A stretch of 64,000 nucleotides of DNA. Origin: Sanguinoderma infundibulare. Lineage: Eukaryota > Basidiomycota > Agaricomycetes > Polyporales > Polyporaceae. The position numbers and the translations under genes are program-made. The notes below the pieces were generated by a model. That model was not told the origin of the DNA, made no database searches, and was given only the letters and a program-made list of their open reading frames with translations. This document shows, in pieces, positions 44,502 through 56,494 of the stretch. The DNA is taken from assembly GCA_032821775.1 (NCBI GenBank), contig JAVLRN010000005.1, forward strand, positions 3,658,001-3,722,000, in the 5' to 3' direction. Each line of letters starts with the position of its first letter. Positions within the stretch are counted from its first letter, which is position 1.

Positions 44502-46592
44502 ATGTCCGACAACTCCTCAATGTCTGTTACAGAGCCCCAATTTCAGAACAGGCAGACGGCCGGCGAACTTATCCAACGCGAGTCTGCCGCTGCACACATG
44601 CGAAGGGGCATCCCTGACCAGGCGGTAAGCCTATGTCAACCAATTCACGAACGGATATCCATTGACATACTTCGGACAAAGATCAAACGGTGCGTAATCA
44701 TCTATGGCCGGCGAATCGACGAACTTGAAGAAGAGAAGGTCCGCACGCCTAAACATGACAAGCAAAACGCACAGCAACGGGCGGGGCGGGCGGCAAAGAG
44801 AAACTCTACGGTGAATTCCACTCGCGCGCAAGGGGTCACCGCAACGAAAGTAAGTGGACATCGGACATTGGACTCGCACCATGGTGAGTTACTGACTGCT
44901 GCTTATACACAGCGCAAAAAGTCCACGAAAGTCCCATCGCCGATCCCCAAAACCACCGCGACCAAGACCAGGCCCGCTCCCCTTCGGACCCTCCCCTACC
45001 CTCTCACAGTAGCGAGCTCGCGCGACGTCCACCCTCAGATGCCATCCTCGTCTCGCCTTGCCGCGTCGGGCTCAGCCTGGTATTCGCCTCCGGAGTCCCT
45101 CCTCCCTGTGCCACCTACTCTCCATTATCCTTACGCCGGTGGACCTCACAACAATCGTGCCCCGCTCAACGCCCCTACCCGCGGAGAGTTCTCCGTGAGC
45201 GCGAGGGACGCCGACATCCTCGCATCCCCCCAAACCGGCTTCGCACCAGTGATCGCGCGATCCAACAGAGGCACGTATATTGCCGAAATGTCAGTCGACT
45301 TGAGCCGCAAGTACAGCCCCTCCACAAGCAACTCTCCTCTGTTCGCATACGGAGAATACAACCGCGCAGGCAACTCTCCCCATTATGCATACGCAGGCCC
45401 GGTCAACTCTACCCCGAGTATCCGCATCCCCGCCCCACCGCTCCTCGGCGCCTTCATACCGCAGTATTATCCAACGAACGACGGCCATGTCCACGCCAGC
45501 GCACGACACCAGCACGCGACGTCAATCCAGTCCAACACGCGCCCACAGGCTCTCGTCGACAACCGTGGCACGTCCTCGACCATGCCTAATGCCCCTGCCT
45601 TTGCCCCGCACACTCCAAGAACCTACACGTCTGCCGTCGCGCAGCCGCTACAGCAGAACAACGTTTCGCCCGCCCGCCCTTCTGCCGTGCCGTCGTGCGA
45701 ACACACGGACGTTCTTGCGTACCAATACGCCGCGCCTGCATGCACGACACCTGCCGGCATGGTCAACCCCGCGGATGATCTCGCGAACGCTCTCAGAGGC
45801 TTCGACTCCGCACGTTCGTCCACACCGCTCTCCACCGCCTCCTTGTATAGCTCTCCGAGAAGCAATGCATCTGGCGCCGCTGTGTCCCAGCCAGTCCGCT
45901 TCAGCATGTCATCGAGCGAGCTCGGGCACGCTCTCGTCGAGGCCTATACCGCGACTACGTCCACACCGCCCGCCGAGCAACAGCAGGAGCGTGTGCTGCC
46001 ATCCCACTCTCGCTCGACATGGAGCTCGCTCACGGATGCCCTCCTCGATACACATGCTCCATCGCCGTCCACGCTGGTTCCGGCTGCCACCATCCAGCAC
46101 CCTCCGAGAAGCGACACCACTGGGCAGCCAGTGCAGCAGAACGAGGGGGTTCCGTCGGCCCGCCGCTCTGTCGCGCCGTCGAACGAACTCACGAACGTGC
46201 GCGTGGATCATTATGGCGCGTCCCTGTCTACGGTATTCACAGGGAGTGTTGCACCTATCGTCGAAGGGACCACAGACATGTCCGCCTACTGGGATATGCC
46301 CCCCGTCGATCCAGGCGACGGAGACGTCTTTGCAGGGTGCTTCGACGACGACGACCGTTTGTGGCGAGGCCCGGAGCCACAGATCCCTGCGGAGCCTAAC
46401 GGCGGCATGGGATTTGCAACAAGACAGTGGGACGGCACGTACCCTGCGTCGTCGCCGTCGTTCCCGGCCCTTCAAGCTGCCTACCCCTCCTATGAGACTA
46501 GCAGCTACAGATTTGATTTCCACTCATATTCACCCGAAGCAGGTCGCCGCTTGTGGCAACCTCTTCCAGGTCTTCAGCCTTCGTCGAAATGA
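44502..46592 (+). CDS. Hypothetical low-complexity protein
   Basis: A 697-codon frame from ATG 44502 stays open to 46592. Two probable introns are multiples of three and lack stops: 44625-44681 (GTAAGC...AAAG) and 44850-44912 (GTAAGT...CACAG). Splicing both would give about 656 aa. The N-terminus after splicing has a basic/charged stretch (IKRCVIIYGRRIDELEEEK, then KRNSTVNS). The remainder is Ser/Pro/Thr/Ala-rich, ending in an acidic patch (FDDDDRLW) and aromatic tail. This could be a regulator or scaffold, but no domain is recognised. A 412-codon frame at 45385-46623 in another phase is a composition shadow. Confidence 0.6.
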   Translation: MSDNSSMSVTEPQFQNRQTAGELIQRESAAAHMRRGIPDQAVSLCQPIHERISIDILRTKIKRCVIIYGRRIDELEEEKVRTPKHDKQNAQQRAGRAAKRNSTVNSTRAQGVTATKVSGHRTLDSHHGELLTAAYTQRKKSTKVPSPIPKTTATKTRPAPLRTLPYPLTVASSRDVHPQMPSSSRLAASGSAWYSPPESLLPVPPTLHYPYAGGPHNNRAPLNAPTRGEFSVSARDADILASPQTGFAPVIARSNRGTYIAEMSVDLSRKYSPSTSNSPLFAYGEYNRAGNSPHYAYAGPVNSTPSIRIPAPPLLGAFIPQYYPTNDGHVHASARHQHATSIQSNTRPQALVDNRGTSSTMPNAPAFAPHTPRTYTSAVAQPLQQNNVSPARPSAVPSCEHTDVLAYQYAAPACTTPAGMVNPADDLANALRGFDSARSSTPLSTASLYSSPRSNASGAAVSQPVRFSMSSSELGHALVEAYTATTSTPPAEQQQERVLPSHSRSTWSSLTDALLDTHAPSPSTLVPAATIQHPPRSDTTGQPVQQNEGVPSARRSVAPSNELTNVRVDHYGASLSTVFTGSVAPIVEGTTDMSAYWDMPPVDPGDGDVFAGCFDDDDRLWRGPEPQIPAEPNGGMGFATRQWDGTYPASSPSFPALQAAYPSYETSSYRFDFHSYSPEAGRRLWQPLPGLQPSSK

Positions 46593-46795
46593 GGGAGTGC
46601 CTGCTAGATCAAGATCGAAATGACATTCAGCCCTACGTTTTCTTCTGTATAGATATCTTGAGTACTCACCTTTCGTCTCTGTATTCTCGTAATGTACAGT
46701 TCATCTTTCGTTCCGCCCGATCCGAGCCGTCGTCTCCGTGGTGGCATGCATGGTAATCGGAAACCCTCCACGACTCGCCGTGACGATGGATTTGC

Positions 46796-46837
46796 TATGA
46801 GTGGAATGTATATCCACAGATATGAATTCCACTCATA
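46796..46837. repeat. 12-bp perfect inverted repeat downstream of the hypothetical gene
   Basis: TATGAGTGGAAT (46796-46807) and ATTCCACTCATA (46826-46837) flank an 18-base loop. It lies about 200 bp past the stop codon of the 44.5-kb gene; role unknown. Confidence 0.6.
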
Positions 46838-47183
46838 ACACACCTATCGATTGCGAGGAGAGGGCTGTGGCCTTGCCTGGCCTACTAGTACTGCCAGTGT
46901 GGACCGCCCGTTAGCGATGTAGTACTTAGCCCCGGTCCTCAGAGTCGATGAAGGAGGTAGACTGTGAAAGTGAGCGAAAAAAAGAAACCATCGATTCGCC
47001 AGCCGCGACATGTGGGCACGTCATCCCGGCGTCTGTCTTACCTGTTATGGTAGCATCCTCTGCTAGCCGAAACCGCCAGATTTCAAAGCACCCACCACCA
47101 AGCATCACGACTATCGACTCCGCTAGAACGGGTTCGTAGAGAAACAGTTGCTGAAGACAGCAGTGCATGCAACCGTACTAACA

Positions 47184-49371
47184 CTACAGACCAGTCACAA
47201 TGAACTCGTAGTCCCCACCAGCCAGGTCCTCGATCCAATACCTCCCCGAGTCGCCCGCCTGAACGACATCACTATCGAGACCCGTACCAGTGAGGGTAGC
47301 AGTTGTGTAGTTCCCTGGAAGAGGCACTCCAACGGCACCCATCGTGCCCTCTGGCGTACTGATCACGAGGCGGAAGGTAGTCGCGTTCGCGGACCACTTC
47401 GACGAAAAGCTGCCCAACGCCGTCGAGAAGCCAGCGTCGACATCCGTCAAGTCCCCGACCTGTGGGACGATGGCCCACGTAGCTCCAGACGCACTGAGGA
47501 GCTGGATGCCACCGACGTAGGTCTGTACGCGCCGTCAGCACAACGTCACAAACGCAAAGCTACAGCTGGCAGAGGAACGGCAGGGCACGCACCGTAAGCG
47601 AACTAGTTGGGCCGGTCGACCACCCGTGCGTGTACGAGATAACCGCGTCGTTCGGATACGGGGCATAGTGCAGCTCGCCGGTCGTCGAGTACCCCTCGAT
47701 GAAGGTGCTATTCGTCATGCGCGGGTCGTCCAGCATGAAGTCCGCCCACATGGTCCGGATGAGCGCGAGCGCCGCGGCCGTGCGGTTCGCCGCGAAGTGC
47801 ACCTCGAGCTCGAAGCTCGAGATAAACGGGGACACCACGTCCGCCGCCTCTGGCGCCGGCGCGCCGTACTCGCCCCACCGCGCCTGCAGCTCCTCCGAGA
47901 TCTGGACGATCTGCGATGCGTTCGTGACGAGCCCGGACTTGACTGCCCAAGCGTTTCCGTCCTGCGGCGCGAGCGTAGTCGTCTCGTTGTCCCGGAAGAG
48001 CCCCACGTCGGACTGCCAGAGGAGGGGAATCGCCGCCGCTTGGATATCGGCCGCGAGCTGTGACCACTGGTCGGCCGTCTCGGTGTCGTTCTGGTTCTTG
48101 GCGAGCGCGACACCGAGGTTGAGCGTGTAGAAGAGGATAGAGTTGGCTTCGATGTTGTGGCCGCCCATGCCGAAGCGGAGCCAGTCGGCGGGGAAGGTGA
48201 CGTTCACAAGACCGGTGTCGTCGATCTGCGCTGTCGCCCACTCCATGCCCGCCTTCCACTGTGCCCACTTGGCGTCGCGGATGGACTGGTTGCCGCTCCA
48301 GCCGTACAGCAGCTCGACGGCGATCAGGGTGTAGAGATGATAGGTGAGGGAAATCGTACCCGTCTCGCTGAATGGGTACCCTGCGTAAGGAAACTGGCCG
48401 GTGGTCGCGTTTTGGAGGCCAAAGAGCGAATCGAGGCCGTTCTGGACAGAGATCAAGTCAAACGTCGTGACGGCGATGCCAGGTACAGCGATGGCCATGT
48501 CGCCGGGCCACACAACCCTGTCACGTTTTGCGCCATCCGTAAGCGTCGACGTCCCGTTCGTGATGGTCGTGTTCAACCACCAGTCGGGGTTACCATCTAC
48601 GGTTGGGTTGTCCATGAAATGGACAGCTTCACCACGCGTTGGGTCGATCGTGACAAGCTGATTGGTGTACGCTCCTGCGACATTGCGAGTGGGTCAGGTC
48701 ACGCGCCACCAGCATCATTAGGGGGGTTCTTACCTGCATACCACACCCTGTGGTAGTAGTCAGTCAATGCAGAATTGTATGACATTACCACGATGCACGC
48801 ACCGGTTCAGCTTCTCGTCGTTCGAGTGGAACCAGCCGGTGTAGTTTTGCAACGCGTCATCTTCCCAGTGAGGCATCGCGGTGAAGTGCACCCAAAGGTC
48901 GTCGATAGAGAGCTGGTCCGAGCCGAGATTAACGACGGTGAGGTAGCGGAACGCACCGCGCTCCTTCTCGGCAGGAGCCACATAATGCGCGGAATCGGTG
49001 ATGTTGAATACCAGCTGTGCGTCGCGGCCCGCGCCCCTCGTAGCATCACAGCCCTCGGTAGAAACCCATATGGAGCTCTCGGAGAACGTGAAACCGACGC
49101 TCCCGTCGCTCGAGGTCGTATTGAAGTGGACCAAGCCGGCGACGCTCTTGCCGAAGTCGTATGTTACCGAAGAGTTGAACACATTCAGAGTGAGGCTCTG
49201 CCCGGAACTGAGCTCGCCATCAAGAAGCGCAGTCGCAGAGGATAGCGAGCCGCTTTGGAGATAGACGGCTACTGGCCTGACCGTCCGAGAGGAAGGGGCG
49301 AGGACGTATTGCTGGTAGGGCACGGCAGCAGCCCCCAGAACGAGAAGAGGAATTGTGAGGAAGACACGCAT
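47184..49371 (-). CDS. Secreted GH78-like alpha-L-rhamnosidase (six-hairpin glycosidase)
   Basis: Four exons (49371-48803, a 14-nt exon 48747-48734, 48674-47593, 47522-47184) give 667 aa. The N-terminus is a signal peptide (MRVFLTIPLLVLGAAAVP). A beta-rich region follows, then the (alpha/alpha)6 barrel with DWLRFGMGGHNIEANSILFY and NDAVISYTHGWSTGPTSSL. A C-terminal beta-domain has TYVGGIQLL and DLTDVDAGFS. The layout fits fungal GH78-like enzymes that remove terminal rhamnose from plant or glycan substrates. NxS/T sites are frequent. The ATG at 49371 is used because the codon before it in the same frame is GTG. Relicts of its 3' end lie at 42.3-44.1 kb and in arm A, so this locus has seeded local duplications. 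Specificity is inferred. Confidence 0.88.
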
Positions 49372-50073
49372 CACGACGGTGGGGCGCGAGTCTGAACGTC
49401 CTCATACGTGTCGCGTTATATGGGCACCTAGAAAGGCCGCTTAAACTGATTATGTTGAACCAATGAGAGATCAAAAGCCAAGACTTACTCCTGGGAAACG
49501 GATGCTTCTTGTATAAGTAGACTTGCAACGTCCAACAGAATTGAGCACCCTAAAGCAACCGATGATGCATTGTACACCGATGATCGAACCCGTCGCCCGC
49601 ACCCCGCAGAAGCGGAGGGGAGTCATGCGGCAAAGATGAGCTTGCGTCTAACTAGGCGACTTACAGGTGCATCCAGTGCCTGGATCGGACTCGGAAACCT
49701 TTATTTCTTTCCACCCGCACAAGTTTCTGCAGAGGTCTTGCGCAGCGCGAGCTTTTTCTTACTGGGCTCCGTTTGCGAGCTCGAGTTGACGCATAGACCC
49801 ATCACGTGAGCCTAGAGTGCGATGACGTCATATTCGAGGAGAGCACGCGCACGCTGTTGAGGGTCGAACGTCAAGCGTTGGGATGCCATAGAAATTTAAT
49901 GAAACACTTGCCTCCCTTTGCCTCCGTGGTTTTCCCAGAACGCACGTCGGCACGCTCCGGCCCTAGGAGTTTTGCTCCCGGTCACGAGCGACGTCATCTG
50001 TTCACGATCATGGGAAACGACCTTTTGGACATCTTACCAAGCTATCTTGTCGGCGCGAAACTCACTCACCGCC
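49372..50073. other. Divergent intergenic region between the GH78 and SDR genes
   Basis: Probably carries both promoters. No clear TATA element or conserved motif was recognised, and the open frames lack coding features. Confidence 0.5.
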
Positions 50074-51341
50074 ATGACCAGCACCACACAACCCGACTAT
50101 CCGCTGAAAGGCAAACTTGCGCTCATCACTGGGTGCACGTAGGTATTCTGGACGCCGAACGTTCGCCGCAGTCCCGCTAATATCGCAAGTCTTCGTTTTC
50201 GGGAAGGGGTGGGATCGGCCAGGCGACCGCGCGCGCCCTTGCACGTAGTGGATGCTCCATCGCCGTGCATCACTCCTCTGCGACGTCCCGGTCCAAAGCC
50301 CGCGCCCTCGTCGATGAGCTGATCAAGCTGGCGCCGAGCGTGCGCGCAGAGCCCTTCGAAGCAGACCTGTCGACGTACGACAATGCACGGAAGCTGTGCG
50401 ACGACGTCATCGCGACCATGGGAAGCCCCGACATTTTGTTCAGCAACCACGGGGTGGCTGGGCCCAGGATCGGACCTGAGGGAGACATACAAGATGTCAG
50501 CGCCGAGGTGTTCGAGGAGATCTGGCGCACCAACACGGGGACAGGATATGTTGTGCGTACTCCACCATTCTTCGTGGCTATATGAGGTTGTGTCGCGGGG
50601 TGAGAGCGTTGGGCTGATTGGCTGCACAGCTTGCCCAGAAATGCTTGCCGTACATGCAGGAGCAGCAGTGGGGGCGCATCATCTTCACATCGAGGTCAGG
50701 ATCTCATCGTTGAGAGGTCGAGTGGACCCTGCCTTAGAGATAATATTTGACTGGGAATGTCCGACGCTAGCGTGGCAGCAGGCACAGGTGGCGTGATTGG
50801 CCCACAATACGCCTCGTCGAAATCGGCGCTGCATGGACTGATCCATTGGCTATCCCTGCGCTACTGTAAAGAGGGTATTGTGAGTGACGCCACAATCATG
50901 CTCGACAGCACTTCAACTGATCACTTCGACTCCCCTTAGTTAACGAATGGTGTCGCGCCGGCATTGATTGAAGGTACGTATTGCCAGGCGCGTTCGCAAA
51001 TGACCCTACTCAACAGCGGTTCCGTATCCTCCGATGGTCCATGAAGATACGGCAATGATGGCGAATCCGACCGATGCTGTGAAGGTAAGCGAATATGGAC
51101 GTCCAACCATGTGATGTTCTAATGTGAATGTGACTCACAGCGCATGATACCCATCGGACGTCTCGGCAAACCTGACGAAATAGCGTCCGTCGTCTTGATG
51201 CTTGTTACTAACGGCTACATGACAAACAAAGTGAGTCCGCCCTCGGGACAGTGAATTGACCATCTACTCACCCATTAAACGCTTGGATGTACTCAGATCC
51301 TCGTCGCCGACGGAGGCTGGACGAACGGTGGCGGATTTTGA
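50074..51341 (+). CDS. Short-chain dehydrogenase/reductase (FabG-like)
   Basis: Eight exons (50074-50138, 50207-50552, 50630-50694, 50771-50879, 50940-50973, 51017-51084, 51141-51230, 51297-51341) give 273 aa, the usual length for a classical SDR. The Rossmann motif ITGCTGGIG spans intron 1. SNHGVAG corresponds to NNAG, FTSS holds the catalytic Ser, and YASSK gives the Tyr-Lys pair. The C-terminal VADGGWT fits the family. It should be a cytosolic NAD(P)H-dependent oxidoreductase; the substrate cannot be read from sequence, and 3-oxoacyl reductase activity is only suggested by similarity. The second exon's acceptor is AAG, which is less usual but required by phase and motif. The stretch after exon 4 (LTNGVAPALIE) is slightly off the usual VNG pattern. 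Confidence 0.88.
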
Positions 51342-51588
51342 TTGCCAGCACAAGATAAGAAAACACGACTGAAATGGTTCGGAAATGGTCAATAGTCGTC
51401 GGGCAGGTCTTTCACAGCCAGAGATGCCACGACCACGACGACTCAGGGAAGTTGAATGAGAGACAGTCCATTGCAGTAATTACGCCCCCTAAAGCAATAC
51501 AAGGTTCCTGCACGAAATACATAACCGTGTCAGCCAATCAGAGACAACGAAATCAGAACAGACTCTTACTACACGATTCTGTCACCAC

Positions 51589-53217
51589 TCAGATGCAATG
51601 TCGGCGTATCCGCAGAGACAAAGGGTAGCCCGGCTGCTGTATCCTCGCCCGGCCAACTCGCAGAAGGGCGCAATGTTGTTGGGGAGTGGAGAGGAAGGGA
51701 CGGAACATCATGGACGGTCGTTGCTTCGAAGCACGAATTGCCTAACGTTACGATGATAATGATGATCGTCGGATATATGGCCTGCCGACGATAAAGGAGT
51801 CAGCAAGGTGGACACTAAAACGTATCGTCCTCATAAGAAGCAGGATGCGCAACTCACAATCAAGGGAACAAGCGCGCCAGTTATGAAGTAAACAAAGTAG
51901 AGATATGCGACGTGGAGGCTGTCCGCCAGCGCATCTGGAGGCAAAAACGCAGCGGCCGTCAAAGTAGCCTCGTAGCCAACTACCAAAGCCTAGTAGGAGA
52001 TGGTTTGTTTGACGTCATATTTTGATTAGCCTCAACTTATGCAAACAAGAGTTGGGATACATACCCACATAATACAATAGACAATTCCGGATTCGAAGAG
52101 TAAAGCGAGAACAGCCTTTGCATCCATCAGCGTTGGAAGAGCCTTGAGATGTCCTTCATGTGCTGTTCGCCAATGGACCCTAACAGAATACCAATCGCAT
52201 TAGCGGAAACAATGACGAACGCTTCTACGACAGGAAACATACCACGCCTCGTACCCGATGAGACTTGTCGCCACAACGTTGGTCACTAGCGTCATTATCG
52301 TTGACATAAACCCGAAGAAGTCACCCAAGAACATTGCCCCGTTCACGGCATTGATATATGTCAGTGAGCCCGCGGTCAATTCATACGAGTAGACCCTGTG
52401 GCATGACATCGCTAAATCGGTGATCCCCAGCGCTGCAACAAGAATATATGAGCCTAACTCTGACAATGGACAAAGGAAGACGCGCCTGTTACGCCCAGCA
52501 CGAGGAATACCCCAAGATACGCGACCCATCTCTTGCGAGCACAGATAACCCATGCGCGCCACCAGACAATTGCGTCCCCGAGTGCTATCTACGAAGGCAC
52601 CAGTGTCAGGAAACTCCAGAGTTCGTGTGAGAGGAACCACTCGGAAGACGGGAACGTACGTTTATTACGAGGGCGACAGTTCCAGTGCACATCTCCATGG
52701 CTTCGAGGCCCGAGGCCGGCTGGATGGGGTATATGCTCACTGCGAGACATCGAGATGGTTCTTCGAGCCTACCAACCGACTTCGAGCATTGCAGCACCCC
52801 ATCCACGTCCGTGATGCCCTTCAGAATGTCGAAGATACGCAACGTGTAGCTCTGAATCATCAGGACCCAATACGCGCCGGTTGCACCGTACATCGTGAGG
52901 ATGCATAAGAGGAGGATACGTCGTGATGGATTTCTCAATCCTCTCTGGCTAATCTATTTGTGAGCAAGTAAATTACAGCAAAAGGCAGGAGGACGCACAT
53001 GAGGGCCGCGAGAGACACTCCCACGCATACCGTTAAAATGCCTAGATGTATGATCATCGTTCACGACAGTCCAAGATAGGAGCAGAATGGGCTCACCGAA
53101 CAGCACAGACATGATTGGGATGTTTGGCCAGTTGGATTTCAGGGATTTCACGTCAGGGTACACATCTGCCGGGATTCCTGGAGCATCCAAGGGTTGCCAT
53201 GAGTCTGACGAGTTCAT
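51589..53217 (-). CDS. Agaricomycete multi-pass (7TM-like) membrane protein
   Basis: The gene starts at ATG 53217 (MNSSDSWQPLDAPG) and ends at TGA 51591-51589. Exons read through helices GILTVCVGVSLAALMCVLLP, RRILLLCILTMYGATGAYWV, then MEMCTGTVALVINV and GDAIVWWRAWVICARKRWVA. Further helices are GAMFLGDFFGFMSTIMTLV, LLFESGIVYCIMWALVVGY and FVYFITGALVPLIAIYPTII. This gives about seven membrane segments. GDAIVWWRAWV parallels the VSDGVAIYRCYLVWG block in the pseudogene at 5.1-5.4 kb, so both probably belong to one lineage-specific family. The first exon is 53217-53097; other borders are approximate. No function is known; a receptor-like role is only a guess. Confidence 0.7.
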
Positions 53218-55080
53218 ATTGTGCTCGTAATAGGTCAATTTTGGTGAAACTGATGGCAGGATTCGGGGCCGTGGTGGATGGACGGATGGAGGAATATCGT
53301 TTAACGAGGCCCTTCAGGCATCCTACGATAGAGGTCTTTATAGCAAGTAGGTCGAAGAAGCGAATTCACGAACCTCAGTGATTCTGGGCCATCGAGAGCA
53401 GCTGTGAGCTCTCCGGTTGTGTAGAACGATGGGGTATCCGGTTAAAATTGACAAATGGCATACGGTCAGCCAGTCGGAGATGAGGACCTCGCGCGACGTG
53501 CACTGCACCTCCGGCTCCCGGCAGGACAAAGGCCGGATGCGTACCCCAGCACGACGCACGAACTTGGAAGGTAATTCTACAGCTGCACTAGACTGACAGC
53601 ACCGAGGAAGGGACTGTGAAAATTTTACTACGTGACGCTGATCCGTCTTACGTCAAAACTTAGCGCGTAGGCTTCGAAATCCGGAACTACCACAGTTCAA
53701 AGAAGACGGAACGAGACAGGTAACAGGCCGGGCAATGCATGTAAGATGACGCCGTCAGTGCTGGGAGAAAGAATCGAAGCAACAAGGGCGGTTGAGGAAA
53801 GATGCGTATCGTTGTGATCCGAAACGTGCTGCAAAATCCCGAGTTGCGATTGTCCACGTTGTACAGGCAGGAGGGGGATCCGCCCTCTCGTCGCAAACGT
53901 TAACCTTATCTTCGGCCCTATCCGAATACCGCATACAGCAAAGGACGCTCTGATGCTGGGACCGCCCAGCTTGAGGGGGTTGCTTCTGACTGGCGCCGCG
54001 GCAGACTGCAACTGGTATCAGCGATACTGACAAGAGCTTCATCCGATCCGAGTAAGCATGAGCACATGCCTTTTCGGGGACACACGACGCACACGCGGCA
54101 TGCCAGCACAGAATCGCATTTCGGAGCACGAATCAAGTTATAATCGGGCGATGGTCATGATGCACGAGACTGGAACCACGGAGACGATAACGGCTCGACA
54201 GGTCGCATGGAAAAAGCTTCGCTGGAAAGGGACTTTACGGTAGTCTCCGTCGAAGCTAGGGGTATTCGGAACTTTAAGGAGGGAGTGTAGAAGGGCGCGG
54301 GATACCTGAGCTGCAGGCTGCGTGACGAGGGCCTCGGAAGACATTGGTAAGAGGCAACACGCATGACTGAAACAAACGCTACTGTAGTTAGTACAATTCA
54401 AACTCAGCCAAAACGGGTCCTGTCAATGAGATAAGCTGCCAGCACATCCATTTTCGCGGAGTTTTAACATGGCGGCTTGCACTGCCTTACACGCGGCTGC
54501 GACGTCCCTTCTTCTAAATCTTTGCCGAAGGGAAGGGGAGAAGGAAAGGTGAGAGTAAGGTCTGTAGACAACTGATATTGATGCTGACAGCAGTCTTGCA
54601 GAGAATGTGGCCTAACGGGTGGGCCGGTAAATTTTTATCCGATCTTGTTCGAGCTAACTAATTTGCATGGCGTTGTGCGCTGCAGTTATTTTGGGATGCA
54701 AAGCTGCCCACAGAATTCGGTCACGCGCGGATGCGTGGACTTCGACACGCTACTTACTTACTGTCTTCAGTACATGTGGACGAACGCCTACCGCGATCCC
54801 TCAATTGGTTGTCCCGTGACCAGAGGAACACGTAACGGAATGTTGCACGCTTTGTCCCCTCCGCAGACTCCCCAAGACTCCTCCATAATGCCATTCATCG
54901 GGCGGTATCCACTTGCGTCGTTTGGCCATGAGATTCGCTGGTGATGGCGCCAGCCGATCTAAATTGGGGCCTTCCAACGCGCGTCCTCGGCAAATGGCTG
55001 ACGACTCCGGATCCAGCATCGCGGTTCACCGAAGACAAGGAATTTGAAGTTTAACCGAGGAGGCCAGGTATAAGTAGAAT
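53218..55080. other. Gene-poor region
   Basis: Short frames occur on both strands (for example minus 53697-54129) without motifs, introns or start context that would support a gene. Confidence 0.45.
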
Positions 55081-55161
55081 GCCGGCAAGGAGTAGCCTGG
55101 GCGTTCCTCTATTGCTCAGTGTTTGATCCCCGATTCCAACGTTGCGCAGCAGCCTTCCGCC

Positions 55162-55380
55162 ATGCCGAAGGCCCGTTGTGCATTGTGCAGGTATGATCCT
55201 TTGGCTATCCGCTTTTCTGACGTTCGCGATATCAACCTGTTACAGAGAGCGTCGGAAGGTACATACGTACTCCGACGCACCCCGTTGCCTAGGTCGATAG
55301 GCCGACGTCGTTTTCCTCGGGGTCTCGGCTACGCTACTGCGCCTGCCGGGTCCCAAAGGAGCACGAGCAGCTAACTCGGG
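55162..55380 (+). pseudogene. Possible zinc-cluster (Zn2Cys6-like) start, probably decayed
   Basis: A TATAAG element (55069) precedes ATG 55162. Exon MPKARCALCR ends at a GTATGA donor (55193), and after a CAG acceptor (55247) the sequence reads ERRKVHTYSDAPRC, then a stop soon after. CxxCRERRKV...C recalls a Zn2Cys6 DNA-binding cluster, but the central cysteine pair is not intact and no further coding follows. This is weak evidence. Confidence 0.25.
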
Positions 55381-56494
55381 TCGCTGCTCTCAATGCTGAT
55401 GTCGTCCGACGATACGTCCCGCGCTGGCGCAGACCCAAGCCTAGTCTCGACCTGAGGTCACCCTTCAGCCCCAATCGCGATACTACCTACATGACGGAAA
55501 TGTCAGCATAACGCAAAGCCTCTCAACAACACATCGGCCCTCCTCCCATCCCCGGATGCGCCGGCTCATCTGCATATGCTATCCTCTCCCTTTCCCCGTC
55601 GCACGCGACATCCGCACACCACCTATTAGATCGCGAGACTGCCGCATATTGCCCACGCGCACAGGAAGAGACCGAAGGCCATGCCATAATCCACGACGAC
55701 ACATACTTGTACTGTACATGCATACGAACGGAGCGTTCCCGGTCAAGTACAAATGCATGTCGAGGGTTCCAAGTCGGCTCGGGGATCGAGACACTCGGGG
55801 GTTGAACGTTGAACGTCGGCTCCGGGTCGCGCTTTTCCAGGCCAGTAAGAGCTGCGCGGACACATACGCACAGGCGCAATGCAGAACGCGAGACGAGGCC
55901 CGCAGATTACAATTGCGATTGAGGGTACCGAGGTCCAAGGCGGGACCGTGAAGTAGTCGAGTACCGACGACCGAGGGGAAGTAGAACAATATGTCACGGG
56001 ACACGAGGAACGGGATAGGGAGAGTGGTAGGGATACAGGTATGTACGGTGTGTTGTTGCAGGTATGAATGTGTGTGATTTCGCTCGTTCGCGATAATTCG
56101 CGAGAGAGCAATTGGTGGTAGTAAAAGACAGGGTGTGTTGTGCTGTAGCTGATATGCTGTATTCCTTCTTCCATAAGATGAATTCTGAAGTTCCGATGTT
56201 AGGATGCGAGGGGCGAGGCCGTGTTCCAAGGTACCGAAGAAGACGGGGAACCGAGACATGAGAACCAAGAAAGTAGATGGCGAGGGAGATTAAGTATTAA
56301 CGATTATGGAATTTACGGGGTGCTCGTCATCTGCGGAAGAACGGCATACGCGTCAGCCAACTTGGAGTAATATCAGAGCAGGTACTCACAATCGTCAAAG
56401 GCGGCGGTTGGAAGAGCCCAGCGCGCCAGGTCGTGAAAGGGTATCCAGGTCCATGGATACGAGTATGTGCAAAGAAACTAAGCCCGTGGCGCCA
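55381..56494. other. Unassigned region, probably 3' flank of the next gene
   Basis: The longest frame (minus, 55579-56268, 229 codons) is low in recognisable features and lies directly downstream of the 56.5-kb gene. I treat it as non-coding. Confidence 0.4.

Noticed and set aside
45385..46623. 412-codon plus-strand frame
   Set aside because: Second frame of the low-complexity 44.5-kb gene; rich in Arg/Ser/Pro with no motif. The longer frame with ATG and intron signals is preferred.
55579..56268. 229-codon minus-strand frame
   Set aside because: No domain or start context, in the 3' flank of the 56.5-kb gene; probably UTR or intergenic.
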